64,000 bases of DNA from Chitinophaga eiseniae (GCF_900167135.1 NZ_FUWZ01000002.1:1266651-1330650); one strand, 5' to 3'. Positions 1 to 9,465 are shown, counted from the stretch's first letter. Numbers and translations: made by a program. Notes: generated by a model not told the origin, from the letters alone.

Positions 1-18
1 AATCAATCAGTTAAGATA

Positions 19-40
19 TTTTGTGTATTTTTTACAAAAA
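19..40. promoter_or_regulatory. Candidate operator, distal copy, upstream of nadM
   Basis: An imperfect inverted repeat with arms TTTTGT (19-24) and ACAAAA (34-39) shares the TTTTGTGTA half with the better palindrome at 71-91. Two related sites ahead of an NAD salvage operon suggest a dimeric repressor. The regulator is not identifiable here. Confidence 0.35.
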
Positions 41-70
41 TATTTTGCTGATATTATTTCTCTTTATATA

Positions 71-91
71 TTTGTGTAACAAATACACAAA
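71..91. promoter_or_regulatory. Palindromic operator candidate upstream of nadM
   Basis: Perfect 8-bp arms TTTGTGTA (71-78) and TACACAAA (84-91) flank a 5-nt spacer, ending 11 bases before the nadM start codon. A site this close to the start is well placed for repression. An NrtR-type or other NAD-responsive regulator is a plausible guess from the gene content, but no regulator gene lies next to it in this window. Confidence 0.5.
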
Positions 92-102
92 ATAGCTCGG
101 AT

Positions 103-1008
103 ATGCAAACAACAAAGCCCACAGGAGTTATTATAGCCCGGTTTCAGACACCTTCCCTCCACGAAGGTCACCTGGAGCTGATCCGGCAGGTGAAAATGAA
201 ACACAACCGCGTACTGATCATCCTCGGCGTCAGCCCCGTAAAAGGCAGCCGCAAAAATCCGCTGGACTACTACACCCGCGAGCGTATGATCAAACAACAG
301 TTCCCCGAAATCATTATTCTCCCCCTGAGCGATCAGAAATACGATACCGTCTGGTCCAAAAAGCTGGATGAACTGCTGCACAACAACTTTCCGCACGAAA
401 CCTTCGTTCTCTACGGCAGCCGCGACAGCTTCATGGGCACCTATTCCGGCCGTTACCCCACAGAAGCGCTGCCACCGGTGAAAGATTACAACGCTACCGC
501 CATGCGCGAAGCCCTGTCAGATAAAGTGTTTGACACCGAAGAGTTCCGCGCCGGCATCATCTATAACACCTACAACCTGTTCCCGGCCGTGTATGCCACC
601 GTAGACATCGCATTGTTCAGAAACAACAGGCAACAACTGCTGGTAGGCCGCAAACCCAATGAAAACAACTGGCGGCTGCCCGGCGGATTCTCCGACCCCA
701 CCGACGAATGCTTCGAAACAGCCGCCGCAAGAGAACTCCGGGAAGAATGCGGCAGCGTGGAAACCAGCGCCATGGAATATCTGGCCTCTGTAAGAATAGA
801 CGACTGGCGCTACCGCTCCGAAACAAATAAAATCATCACCACCTTATTCGCCACAGACCTGCTCTACGGCGAGCCCGCAGCAGGAGACGACCTGGCGGAA
901 GTACGGTGGATAACAGTAACGGATATACCCGAACTGATCAGAAAACAAGAACTCGCTGACACACACCTCCCGTTGTTTCAACGCCTGGTTGATAAATATG
1001 CTAAATAA
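103..1008 (+). CDS. nadM: Bifunctional NMN adenylyltransferase / Nudix hydrolase
   Basis: This 301-aa protein joins an N-terminal nucleotidyltransferase domain to a C-terminal Nudix domain, the arrangement of NadM-Nudix enzymes that make NAD from NMN and ATP and hydrolyse ADP-ribose. The N-terminus has the ATP-binding HxGH motif (H20, H23) after ARFQ, and a later ATAMRE segment fits the SxTxxR-type motif. The Nudix box spans about residues 194-217 and ends in RELREECG; it has one residue more than the textbook box between the GG pair and the first glutamate. The nadV gene starts 22 bases downstream, so the two are almost certainly co-transcribed to convert nicotinamide to NMN and then NAD. 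Two inverted-repeat operator candidates lie directly upstream. Confidence 0.93.
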   Translation: MQTTKPTGVIIARFQTPSLHEGHLELIRQVKMKHNRVLIILGVSPVKGSRKNPLDYYTRERMIKQQFPEIIILPLSDQKYDTVWSKKLDELLHNNFPHETFVLYGSRDSFMGTYSGRYPTEALPPVKDYNATAMREALSDKVFDTEEFRAGIIYNTYNLFPAVYATVDIALFRNNRQQLLVGRKPNENNWRLPGGFSDPTDECFETAAARELREECGSVETSAMEYLASVRIDDWRYRSETNKIITTLFATDLLYGEPAAGDDLAEVRWITVTDIPELIRKQELADTHLPLFQRLVDKYAK

Positions 1009-1030
1009 GAAGAACTAAAAACTTACTGCT

Positions 1031-2446
1031 ATGACAAAGGAAAATCTCATCCTCCTCGCTGATGCTTACAAATATTCCCACCATAAATTATACATCCCCG
1101 GAACACAACATATCTACTCCTACCTGGAAAGCCGCGGTGGCAAATTCGATGAAACCGTGTTCTATGGCTTGCAGTACTTCCTCAAAGAATACCTCGAAGG
1201 CGCGGTCTTCACCAAAGAAAAACTGGATGAAGCAGCCATTACCCTGAAAGAAGTATTCGGCCGCGACGATGTATTTGACCGCAGCCGCTTTGAATACATC
1301 ATCCGTAAACACGGCGGTAAATTGCCGGTGCGCATCAAAGCAGTCCCGGAAGGAACGGTGGTGCCTGTACGAAATGTACTCATGACCATCGAAAACACCG
1401 ACCCTGAATGCTACTGGCTCACCAACTTCCTCGAAACACTGCTGATGCAGGTGTGGTACCCCTGCACGGTAGCCTCCCTCTCCAGGGAAATCAAAAAAGT
1501 AGTGAAACGCTACTACGACGATACGGCCAGCGCCGCCGCCTTTGCGGGCATCGACTTTGTCCTCAACGATTTCGGTTTCCGGGGCGCCAGCTCCGTAGAA
1601 AGCGCCGGCATCGGCGGAAGCGCCCACCTGGTCAACTTCTCCGGCAGCGACACCATCGCTGCGTCCATCTTTGCCAAACGGTATTACAACGCCGCTACCG
1701 CACCAGGCCTGTCCATCCCCGCTACGGAACACTCTATCGTCACCATGCTGGGAGAACCGGGAGAACCGGACATCTTCAAACATGTGCTCAACACCTTCCC
1801 CACCGGCACCATCGCCTGCGTATCTGACTCCTACAATATTTTCCGCGCCTGTGAAGAATACTGGGGCACTGAACTGAAAGAACAGATCCTCAGCAGACAA
1901 GGCACCCTCGTCATCCGCCCCGACAGCGGCGATCCTGTACAAACCCTGCTGCGGGTGTTCGATATCCTCATGAACAAATTCGGCTTCACCATCAACGAAA
2001 AAGGCTACAAAGTATTACCCCCGCAGGTCCGCGTGATACAAGGCGACGGCATCAGCTACTCTTCCATCCCCGGTATCTTTGAAGCACTAAAAAAAGCCGG
2101 TATCAGCGCCGAAAACCTCGTGCTTGGCATGGGCGGCGCACTGCTCCAGCGCGTTAACCGCGACACCCAGGAGTTTGCCCTGAAATGCTCCTACGCAGAA
2201 GTCAACGGCAAAAGCATCAACGTACAGAAAATGCCGGTGGAAATGGACGCCAACGGTCAATTGCAAACCTCCTTCAAGAAATCCAAAGCCGGCAAACTGA
2301 AACTGGTCAAAGAAAACGGTGCCTTCAAAACCCTCGGCGCCAACGAAGCGCCCGAACTGGACGACCTGCTCGAAACTGTTTTCGAAAACGGGACCGTCAC
2401 CAAAACATGGTCTTTCGACACCGTCCGCCAGGCAGCCGCTTTATAA
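1031..2446 (+). CDS. nadV: Nicotinamide phosphoribosyltransferase
   Basis: This 471-aa protein is full length for the NadV/NAMPT family, which condenses nicotinamide with phosphoribosyl pyrophosphate to give NMN. The start MTKENLILLADAYKYSHH is the conserved family N-terminus. The phosphate-binding core RPDSGDP lies at about residues 296-302, followed by QGDGISY and LGMGGALLQ segments typical of the active site. It forms an operon with nadM and supplies that enzyme's substrate. A strong intrinsic terminator follows 43 bases after the stop codon. Confidence 0.95.
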   Translation: MTKENLILLADAYKYSHHKLYIPGTQHIYSYLESRGGKFDETVFYGLQYFLKEYLEGAVFTKEKLDEAAITLKEVFGRDDVFDRSRFEYIIRKHGGKLPVRIKAVPEGTVVPVRNVLMTIENTDPECYWLTNFLETLLMQVWYPCTVASLSREIKKVVKRYYDDTASAAAFAGIDFVLNDFGFRGASSVESAGIGGSAHLVNFSGSDTIAASIFAKRYYNAATAPGLSIPATEHSIVTMLGEPGEPDIFKHVLNTFPTGTIACVSDSYNIFRACEEYWGTELKEQILSRQGTLVIRPDSGDPVQTLLRVFDILMNKFGFTINEKGYKVLPPQVRVIQGDGISYSSIPGIFEALKKAGISAENLVLGMGGALLQRVNRDTQEFALKCSYAEVNGKSINVQKMPVEMDANGQLQTSFKKSKAGKLKLVKENGAFKTLGANEAPELDDLLETVFENGTVTKTWSFDTVRQAAAL

Positions 2447-2489
2447 TATCACTTTTATTTCCTCCAGTAAAGGTTACCCCCATTTCATC

Positions 2490-2517
2490 GCCCGGGACTC
2501 AGCCCCCGGGCTTTTTT
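2490..2517 (+). terminator. Intrinsic terminator of nadM-nadV
   Basis: Arms GCCCGGG (2490-2496) and CCCGGGC (2505-2511) form a stem followed directly by six T residues (2512-2517). Confidence 0.85.
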
Positions 2518-2541
2518 CCGGAAATCTGTTAACTTCACCGT

Positions 2542-4128
2542 ATGTACCTGCTCATACCCGGACGCCACCACCTGTTGACCGACTTTCAGTTCAAATACCT
2601 GAACCGTCTGATCAAATGCAGCCTGGAAGGCGAAAAAGACGTATATGGACAACCGTTGGACATCACGCCCGTAGCGGGCGTCATCTTCGCTGTCACCTCT
2701 GCCAACCACCTCGGCACCAAACGCAACCCGGTACCTTTCTACCTGCGTGCCATGGTGATACAGGAATTCTCCAACTCGCTCGACGTGCCCGCCTATGTGT
2801 ATGGCATCGACGACGTGGGCGTGATCCACGACTTCGCGGAATATACCATCAAAACCATCCGGCATTCCAGTGAAGGCGCCCATAACCTCACCCCGCAAAA
2901 CACGGTGGTCATCTGCTCCACCAGCGTTCGCGAGATGTACCTGAAACAGGGCTTCCGTATCCTGACAGCAGAATGGGACCCGGCAGCCAACCGGTTCACA
3001 CAGCCCATGCCCTGGGACCTTGTGAACCTCATCGCACAAACCAGCGACTGGCGCAAACACCCCACCGTACTTGAACAGGTGCATCCGGCGGCATTTAAAA
3101 TATGGTCACTGTATGGGGTGGGAGAGAAAGTACAACAGATCCTGAAAGACCCTATTATCGGGGCCGACGGCGATCTCACCGCTACCCGGGATTACAACGT
3201 ATACGTAAAACAGATGGACGATATCGCGGCGCTGAAATACCGCGAAACCGCCCCGTACATACAACCCGGCAACATCGGCGACATCGGCTGCGCCACAGGC
3301 TCCTGGATTAAGATAGCCTGTGAAGACGATCGCCTGCATGAATGCGATTTCTATGGCATAGAAGTGTCGCGGCACCTCTATGATATCTGCCTGCAACGCA
3401 AACACAACGGCGAGTTCGCCAACCCCTCCGTATTTTTTGCCCAGAAAAACGCGGTCACCAGCCTCGTGTTTGAACCAGGCAGCATGAACACCATCCACAC
3501 GTCTTCTTTAACACACGAAATAGAATCTTACGGCAGCAGACAAGACCTGCTGGCGTTTATCCAAAACCGTTACCAGGAACTGGTGCCCGGCGGCGTATGG
3601 ATCAACCGCGACGTGGTAGGCCCTGAAAACAGGACCGAGACCGTACTCCTGTGGCTCAACGAAACAGATGGCGCCAACGACCTGCCCATGCCGGAAAACC
3701 CTACCACACAGACTTTAGCGGCATGGCTCGGAAAACTGTCCACCAAAGCGCTGTTCCGGCGCTTTGCACAGGACTTCCGTCATGAAGAAGGTTACCAGCT
3801 GCCACACCAGTGGGTCACTATCGGCGGCACCACCTACTGTCAACTTTCTATGCAGGACGCCTGCGAATTCCTGTTCAAAAAAGACTATCACGACAACTGG
3901 CTCAGCGAAATGCACGAGACCTTCTGCTTCTGGAATTACGATGACTGGAAACAGGCGCTGGAAGCGGCTGGCCTGCGACTGGACAACCTGTCGCATACCT
4001 ACCGCAACGAATGGATTGTGAAGAACAGGCTGGAAGGGAAGACACAACTGCTCCGCATTAATGGGAACGGCCAGCCGGAACCGATGCCGTTTCCGGCTTC
4101 CCACCTGTTATTACTGGCACGTAAATAG
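2542..4128 (+). CDS. Nucleotidyltransferase-like / SAM methyltransferase fusion protein
   Basis: This 528-aa protein has no signal peptide and two recognisable parts. Residues 1 to about 215 resemble an NMN adenylyltransferase-type fold. It opens with PGRHHLLTDFQ, which aligns with the GRFxPxHxGH motif but has T13 and Q16 in place of the two histidines. It continues with a TSANHLGTKRNP loop that matches NadM's spacing, and a DW-rich segment at the usual SGTxIR position that lacks that motif. Residues from about 230 hold a class I methyltransferase with SAM motif I GDIGCATG (246-253). The first domain therefore probably binds a nucleotide without normal adenylyltransferase activity. Its place directly after nadM-nadV suggests a link to nicotinamide or NAD metabolism. 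The substrate is unknown, and the fold assignment of the N-terminal half is inference. Confidence 0.75.
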   Translation: MYLLIPGRHHLLTDFQFKYLNRLIKCSLEGEKDVYGQPLDITPVAGVIFAVTSANHLGTKRNPVPFYLRAMVIQEFSNSLDVPAYVYGIDDVGVIHDFAEYTIKTIRHSSEGAHNLTPQNTVVICSTSVREMYLKQGFRILTAEWDPAANRFTQPMPWDLVNLIAQTSDWRKHPTVLEQVHPAAFKIWSLYGVGEKVQQILKDPIIGADGDLTATRDYNVYVKQMDDIAALKYRETAPYIQPGNIGDIGCATGSWIKIACEDDRLHECDFYGIEVSRHLYDICLQRKHNGEFANPSVFFAQKNAVTSLVFEPGSMNTIHTSSLTHEIESYGSRQDLLAFIQNRYQELVPGGVWINRDVVGPENRTETVLLWLNETDGANDLPMPENPTTQTLAAWLGKLSTKALFRRFAQDFRHEEGYQLPHQWVTIGGTTYCQLSMQDACEFLFKKDYHDNWLSEMHETFCFWNYDDWKQALEAAGLRLDNLSHTYRNEWIVKNRLEGKTQLLRINGNGQPEPMPFPASHLLLLARK

Positions 4129-5017
4129 ACTCCGTACTTTCCTTAGACCATATCTCCAGCTTATTGTCGAGCATCACCGGTACCAGTAACTGGTCCCGTT
4201 TGCCCAGCGCAATATCAGCAGGAGAGCGTCTTACCAATATGTCGAAGGTGCTTCCGCTATTCAGATCATAAACATGCAACTGACCTCCCCCGAATTGCGC
4301 ATCCACCGGTATCCAGTTAGACAAGCAAAGATGGCTGGCATCCAACTGAACAATCCCGTCGAACAAGCCGGTAGGGGAGTTCTTTACCGGCTGAAAAGCA
4401 TCTCCGCTCACCTTTAGCCGGCGGTGCCAGAGCTGTCCCTTCCCGTTCATATCGGGCCCCATGGAACATACGTACAACTCGTCAGTGGCTTTATCATACA
4501 CTACGCCATTGGCTGTGACGATGTTTCCAAGCTGCTGTAAAGCCGCAGTATGCCGATTGACCAGCCATACATCTCCTTTAAAGGAATCCGTCATCACCAA
4601 CTGGCTGTCATTCACCGGGGTAATATCATTCAGCACACCGGCTTTGCCTTCCAGGTTAAGATCAAACACTTTTTGCCGGCTGTTAATATCATATCCTTTG
4701 AGATGATCGATATCCGTCACATACAGGGTACTGCCAACAATGGTGAGGCCTTTGGGAGCGTTCAGGGTATCGTCGAAATAGCGGGGAGACTGCACTTTAT
4801 CTTTTCTGATAAAGGCGATGGAGCCGTCGCCATCTTTGGCAGCGGGTTCCAGTTTCACACCGATCTGCGATACGAAGTAGCCATCTTTCCAGGCAACTAC
4901 GCTCTCAGGCGTTACCAACCCGGTAACAGTCCTTTTTACGAAAGGCGGATTTCGTTGTGCAAAAGCAGCCGTAGCAACCAGCATGCCGGCCAGTAACAGG
5001 GAAATGGATCTGTTCAT
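4058..5017 (-). CDS. Secreted SMP-30/NHL-like beta-propeller protein
   Basis: This 319-aa protein has a clear signal peptide (residues 1-20, ending AAFA-Q), so it is exported. The body shows repeated short blocks such as PKGLTIVGSTLYVTD and GVVYDKATDELYVCS, as in SMP-30/gluconolactonase or NHL-type six-bladed propellers. Function cannot be assigned: such proteins include lactonases and non-enzymatic sensors. Its 3' end overlaps the convergent methyltransferase fusion gene by 71 bases. It is monocistronic, since the efflux operon upstream on the same strand has its own terminator. Confidence 0.75.
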   Translation of the reverse strand: MNRSISLLLAGMLVATAAFAQRNPPFVKRTVTGLVTPESVVAWKDGYFVSQIGVKLEPAAKDGDGSIAFIRKDKVQSPRYFDDTLNAPKGLTIVGSTLYVTDIDHLKGYDINSRQKVFDLNLEGKAGVLNDITPVNDSQLVMTDSFKGDVWLVNRHTAALQQLGNIVTANGVVYDKATDELYVCSMGPDMNGKGQLWHRRLKVSGDAFQPVKNSPTGLFDGIVQLDASHLCLSNWIPVDAQFGGGQLHVYDLNSGSTFDILVRRSPADIALGKRDQLLVPVMLDNKLEIWSKESTESIYVPVITGGKPETASVPAGRSH

Positions 5018-5105
5018 GAGAATAGTTTATATACAAAAATAAATGTATATCCTGCACCCTCAATTGTATCCAACAAAGCATTATTTGTGAATATCAAAGT
5101 ACCGG

Positions 5106-5136
5106 AAAAAAGAAGACCGGAGTATGAATACTCCGG
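5106..5136 (-). terminator. Terminator of the RND efflux operon
   Basis: A perfect 9-bp stem CCGGAGTAT/ATACTCCGG with a 2-nt loop (5117-5136) is followed on the minus strand by a T-rich tract (A-run 5106-5111 on the plus strand). Confidence 0.75.
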
Positions 5137-5184
5137 CCACTACCTAAACCTACAACTGTTACACTGTTAGTAACATATCTTGAA

Positions 5185-8100
5185 TTAGTTATTGTGAATT
5201 TCATTCAGGGGAACTTCTTCGTAGGAAGCTACCATCCGTTGTCTGATATAACGTTTGGTAGACAGTTTGCCCCATCCGAATCTGGCCATGATCTTATCAA
5301 CCACCATGTATACCACCGGCACCACAATGAGGGTGAGGAACATGGAGCTGATCAGACCGCCGATGATCACCCACGCCAGACCGTTTTTGGTAGAAGCCAC
5401 CCCACCGGTAGCCAACGCAATCGGCAACATACCGATCACCATCGCAATGGTGGTCATAAGGATCGGCCTCAAACGCGCGTTATTGGCATGTATCAGCGCA
5501 TGATAGGTATCCTGTCCCTGTTCTTTCATCTGGTTGGTAAAGTCCACCAGGATGATCGCGTTCTTCGCCACCAGACCGATCAGCATGATCATACCCAGGA
5601 TGGTGAAGATATTCAGCGTGTTATTGGTCAGCGCCAGTGCCAGCAGGGCACCGATGATCGCCAGCGGAATGGAGAACAGTACCACAAACGGGTAGATGTA
5701 GTTGTCATACAGCGCCACCATGATCAGGTATACCATTACAATGGAGATCAGCAACGCCGCGCCCAGTGTACCGAAGGAGTCGCCCTGGTTTTCAGCGTCA
5801 CCGCCGAATACGAAGTTGATGCCTGTCGGTTTTTCCATTTTCGCCAGTTTGGCGGCAAACTCCTGCGTCACTGTACCGGAAGGACGTCCCATTACCTGTG
5901 ACTGTACAGACACGGAGGTATTTTTGTCCCTTCTTTCCAGGTGGCTGGGGCCGGAGCCTTCTGTCACCGCAGCAAACTGCGACAGTTTGATCAGCTGGCC
6001 TTTGTCGTTCACAAACTGGATGTTGGCCACATCCTGGATGTTCCTCTTCTTAAAGTCGTCAAAACGGATGTTGATATCATATTCATAATCACCCTGGCGG
6101 AACTTCACTTTGGAGTCGTCTGCCGTACCGCTGAAAGCTGTCTGCATGGTGCCGCCTACCATATCGAGGGTGAGGCCCAGTGCCGCCATCTTATCGCGGT
6201 CCACCTGCACGTTGATTTCCGGGTTACCTTCTTCCACAGACAGTTTCACTTCACTGGTACCGCTGATGGTTTTCAGGGTGTCCATCGCTTTTTTTGCGAA
6301 GTTCATCACGCTGTCCATTTCACTGCCCATTACCACCAGTTCCACCGGTGCTCTTTCTGCTGTACCCATGATGCTCACGTCGGTCGTTTTCACTTTCACA
6401 CCGGGCAGGAGGGCTTTGAGTTCTTTCTTCACTTTGGCCGCGTAGATATCGGAGCTTTCGGAACGTTTTTCCAACGGCACCATGATCACCGTGATCTCAG
6501 ATTTATAGGCGGTGGACTGGGAGGTACCGAAACCGTCCTCGCTGGTCTGACCTACGGTGGTGATCATTCTTTCCACTTCCGCTTTTTTATTGAGATATTG
6601 TTCAGCGGTGCGGGTAGCCTGGTTGGACTGCTGTACAGACGCATCTTTCGGCATTTCCAGCATCACGATAAACTGACCGCGGTCACCTTTCGGGATAAAC
6701 TCACCTCCGATGTATCCTTTGCCGATCAGCATGAAAGAAGCGAACAGCAGGCCTACAGAAGCGATCAGGGTAATCGCTTTATGTACCAGCGCCCATCTGA
6801 GGATACCGGTCATCCATTGGGTAAAGCGCTGCAATTGTTTTTCAAACCACAGGATGAATTTCTCGAAGATATTTTTTCCGGTGATGTGCTCCAGTTTACC
6901 GAAACGGGAAGACAGCAGCGGCACGATCATAAAAGAAGATAACAAGCTGAGCATCGTAGAGATCATCACCACCACGCAGAACTCACGCAGGATCTTGGAC
7001 ACCAGTTCATTGGTGAGAGAGATCGGCAGGAACACCACCACAATTACCAGCGTAATGGAGGTAACGGTAAAGCCTATCTCTTTTACACCATCAAACGCAG
7101 CACGAACACGGTTCTTACCCATCTCCATGTGACGGTAAATATTTTCCAGCACCACAATGGCGTCATCCACCAGGATACCTACCACCAGCGACAGCCCCAG
7201 CAGGGACATGAGGTTGAGGGAGAAGCCCATCAGTTTCATGCCAATGAAGGTAGCGATCAGGGAAGCCGGGATGGAGATCATGACGAAGATGGCGCTACGG
7301 ATACTGTGCAGGAACAGCAGCATCACCACTGCCACGAGGATCACCGCGAGGATCAGGTCATGTATTACAGAGTCTGCGGATTCCAGCGTAAAGTCGGAGG
7401 AGTCGTTGGCCACGAGTATTTTCAGGTCGTTGGCAGCATAGTCTTTTTCCACCTGGGCAATGGCCTTTTTCATTTCCTCACTCACCGTTACCGCGTTGGC
7501 ATCGGTTTGTTTCTGGACCTGGAGGGCGATCGCGTTTACGCCGTCCACACGGGCGATACGTTCAGCGTCTTTCTGGGCGTCCTGTACGTCGGCTACGTCC
7601 TGCAGACGGATCTGCGTACCTTCTGCGGTGGTTTTCAGCACGAGGTTACGCAGCTGGTCCACGTTTTTATATTTACCGGCCAGACGGATCAGGATCTGAT
7701 CATTGGCTGTTTTTACTTTACCGGTAGGGAAGTCCATATTGGCATTGGTAACCGCCTGGCGTATCTGCAGGATAGACATGTTGTACGCCTGCAGTTTGGC
7801 AGGATCTACGTTCACCTGTATTTCACGTTCCTGGCCGCCGATCAGCGACACCTGTGCTACGCCCGGCAGGCGGGACAGCAGGGGTTGCAATTTTTTATCC
7901 ACCAGGTCATAGAACTTTTTATCGTCCATTTTAGCGGTGGCGGACAAGGTCATGATCGGCAGGTCATCGAGCGAAAATTTATTGAGGGATGGTGGTTTGG
8001 CATCGCCCGGAAGGTCGGCCAGGATGGCGTTTACTTTACGTTGTGCGTCCTGGAGCGCGATATCCACGTTGGCATCGTTATTCAGCTCGACGGTGATCAC

Positions 8101-8367
8101 GGAAAGGCTTTCAGAAGATTTGGAGGTGATCTTCTTGATCTTTTCCATGGAAGCGATCGCGTCTTCTATTTTTTTCGTGATGGTACTTTCCACTTCGTTG
8201 GGTGAAGCACCGGGATATATCGTCGCAATGGTGACGATAGGGGAGCTGAACTTGGGCAGCAGCTCATAGTTCAGCGATTTATAGCTCATAACGCCCAGCA
8301 GGGTGAGGATGGTGAACACCACCACTACGATCGTGGGCCTTTTTATGGAAACTTCAGTAATCTTCAT
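5185..8367 (-). CDS. RND efflux transporter permease (AcrB/HAE1-like)
   Basis: This 1060-aa inner-membrane protein has the length and layout of hydrophobe/amphiphile RND pumps, with two repeats of a transmembrane block plus a large periplasmic loop. The N-terminus MKITEVSIKRPTIVVVVF is typical of the family. The paired aspartates of the proton relay are present in GILVDDAIVVLENI (D401, D402). It would drive proton-coupled export of toxic compounds together with the adaptor (22 bases upstream) and the TolC-like channel. It is the last gene of a tetR-tetR-tolC-mfp-rnd operon. The substrate cannot be told from sequence. Confidence 0.95.
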   Translation of the reverse strand: MKITEVSIKRPTIVVVVFTILTLLGVMSYKSLNYELLPKFSSPIVTIATIYPGASPNEVESTITKKIEDAIASMEKIKKITSKSSESLSVITVELNNDANVDIALQDAQRKVNAILADLPGDAKPPSLNKFSLDDLPIMTLSATAKMDDKKFYDLVDKKLQPLLSRLPGVAQVSLIGGQEREIQVNVDPAKLQAYNMSILQIRQAVTNANMDFPTGKVKTANDQILIRLAGKYKNVDQLRNLVLKTTAEGTQIRLQDVADVQDAQKDAERIARVDGVNAIALQVQKQTDANAVTVSEEMKKAIAQVEKDYAANDLKILVANDSSDFTLESADSVIHDLILAVILVAVVMLLFLHSIRSAIFVMISIPASLIATFIGMKLMGFSLNLMSLLGLSLVVGILVDDAIVVLENIYRHMEMGKNRVRAAFDGVKEIGFTVTSITLVIVVVFLPISLTNELVSKILREFCVVVMISTMLSLLSSFMIVPLLSSRFGKLEHITGKNIFEKFILWFEKQLQRFTQWMTGILRWALVHKAITLIASVGLLFASFMLIGKGYIGGEFIPKGDRGQFIVMLEMPKDASVQQSNQATRTAEQYLNKKAEVERMITTVGQTSEDGFGTSQSTAYKSEITVIMVPLEKRSESSDIYAAKVKKELKALLPGVKVKTTDVSIMGTAERAPVELVVMGSEMDSVMNFAKKAMDTLKTISGTSEVKLSVEEGNPEINVQVDRDKMAALGLTLDMVGGTMQTAFSGTADDSKVKFRQGDYEYDINIRFDDFKKRNIQDVANIQFVNDKGQLIKLSQFAAVTEGSGPSHLERRDKNTSVSVQSQVMGRPSGTVTQEFAAKLAKMEKPTGINFVFGGDAENQGDSFGTLGAALLISIVMVYLIMVALYDNYIYPFVVLFSIPLAIIGALLALALTNNTLNIFTILGMIMLIGLVAKNAIILVDFTNQMKEQGQDTYHALIHANNARLRPILMTTIAMVIGMLPIALATGGVASTKNGLAWVIIGGLISSMFLTLIVVPVVYMVVDKIMARFGWGKLSTKRYIRQRMVASYEEVPLNEIHNN

Positions 8368-8388
8368 GTTGCAAGAATTGGTTCACGC

Positions 8389-9465
8389 TTATTTATTGCC
8401 ACCCTGTACTACTACTGGTGTACCATCTGTGAGGTTGATCTGGCCGCTGGTGATCACGGTGTCGCCTTCGTTGAGGCCTCCCCGTATTTCCACCTGGTCG
8501 CCGATGATCTGGCCGGCGATCACTTTGCGTTTTTTAGCCACCTTACCTTCCATCACATATATTTCGTTGCTGCTTACGCCACCGACAAAGGCTGTGCGGG
8601 CGATGAACATGGTTTTGGCGGCAGTAGGCGCTTCGAAGTGTGCGGTGCCGTACATGCCGGCTTTCAGTTCTTTGCCGCTTACATTGCCCACTTCCATTTC
8701 AACGGGGTAGTTGAGGGAGTTGTCGCCCTTAGCAGCGATGAAGGTAATGGTACCTTCGTAGCTGGCTTCAGGGAACACGTTGGAAGTGACTTTCACTTTC
8801 TGTCCTTTTTTCAGGGTGACAACCTGTGATTCCGGTACGGCCACGGCCAGTTTCAGCCTGGACACGTCCACGATGTCAAACATTTTGGTACCGGGGGAGA
8901 GGTAAGCACCCTGTTCCACATACTTCTTATTGATAACGCCGGAGATAGGCGCTTTCACGTAAGTATCGCTCACGCGGCGGCCGGCGGCTTCATAGTTGCT
9001 TTTAGCGATGTCGTACTGCAACTTCACATCGTCTACCTGTTTCTGGGTAACACCACCGGTTTTGAAAGCGGCTTCATATCTTTCTTTGTCCACTCGCAGC
9101 TGATCGAGATTGGCTTTTGCAGCGGAGAGATCGGTGCTTACGATCTGGCCGTCGATGTAGGCGATGGCCTGGCCTTGTTTTACCACGCTGCCTTCATCTA
9201 CCAACAGGCGGGTAATACGGCCGGAGGTTTCGGCGAGGTAAGACAGTTCGCGGATAGGTGCGAAGTTACCATTGGCCAGGAAGCCCTGGGAAAAATCGTT
9301 GGTGGATACCCGTTGTATCAGTACCGGCACGTCGCCGCTGTTGCTTTCTTTTACAAATGCTGTTTTAGCTTCATTGGCTTTTTTATTGGCGTTAAGCTTC
9401 CACATGATCAGCACCACTGCACCTACTGTTACCAAGCCCCAGATAATAAACTTTTTCATCTGCAA
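8389..9465 (-). CDS. RND efflux periplasmic adaptor (MFP/HlyD family)
   Basis: This 358-aa protein begins with a membrane anchor (KFIIWGLVTVGAVVLIMW) and continues with a lipoyl-like barrel segment (SGRITRLLVDEGSVVKQGQ), an alpha-helical hairpin and a beta-barrel region, the standard order in membrane fusion proteins. It bridges the inner-membrane pump encoded just downstream and the outer-membrane channel encoded upstream. ATG codons at 9465 and 9459 are both possible starts. Confidence 0.93.
   Translation of the reverse strand: MQMKKFIIWGLVTVGAVVLIMWKLNANKKANEAKTAFVKESNSGDVPVLIQRVSTNDFSQGFLANGNFAPIRELSYLAETSGRITRLLVDEGSVVKQGQAIAYIDGQIVSTDLSAAKANLDQLRVDKERYEAAFKTGGVTQKQVDDVKLQYDIAKSNYEAAGRRVSDTYVKAPISGVINKKYVEQGAYLSPGTKMFDIVDVSRLKLAVAVPESQVVTLKKGQKVKVTSNVFPEASYEGTITFIAAKGDNSLNYPVEMEVGNVSGKELKAGMYGTAHFEAPTAAKTMFIARTAFVGGVSSNEIYVMEGKVAKKRKVIAGQIIGDQVEIRGGLNEGDTVITSGQINLTDGTPVVVQGGNK

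Noticed and set aside
7129..8205. Long plus-strand open frame (358 codons) opposite the RND pump gene
   Set aside because: Its translation is rich in His, Phe, Gly and Gln without motifs, and it mirrors the codon bias of the strongly supported pump gene on the other strand.
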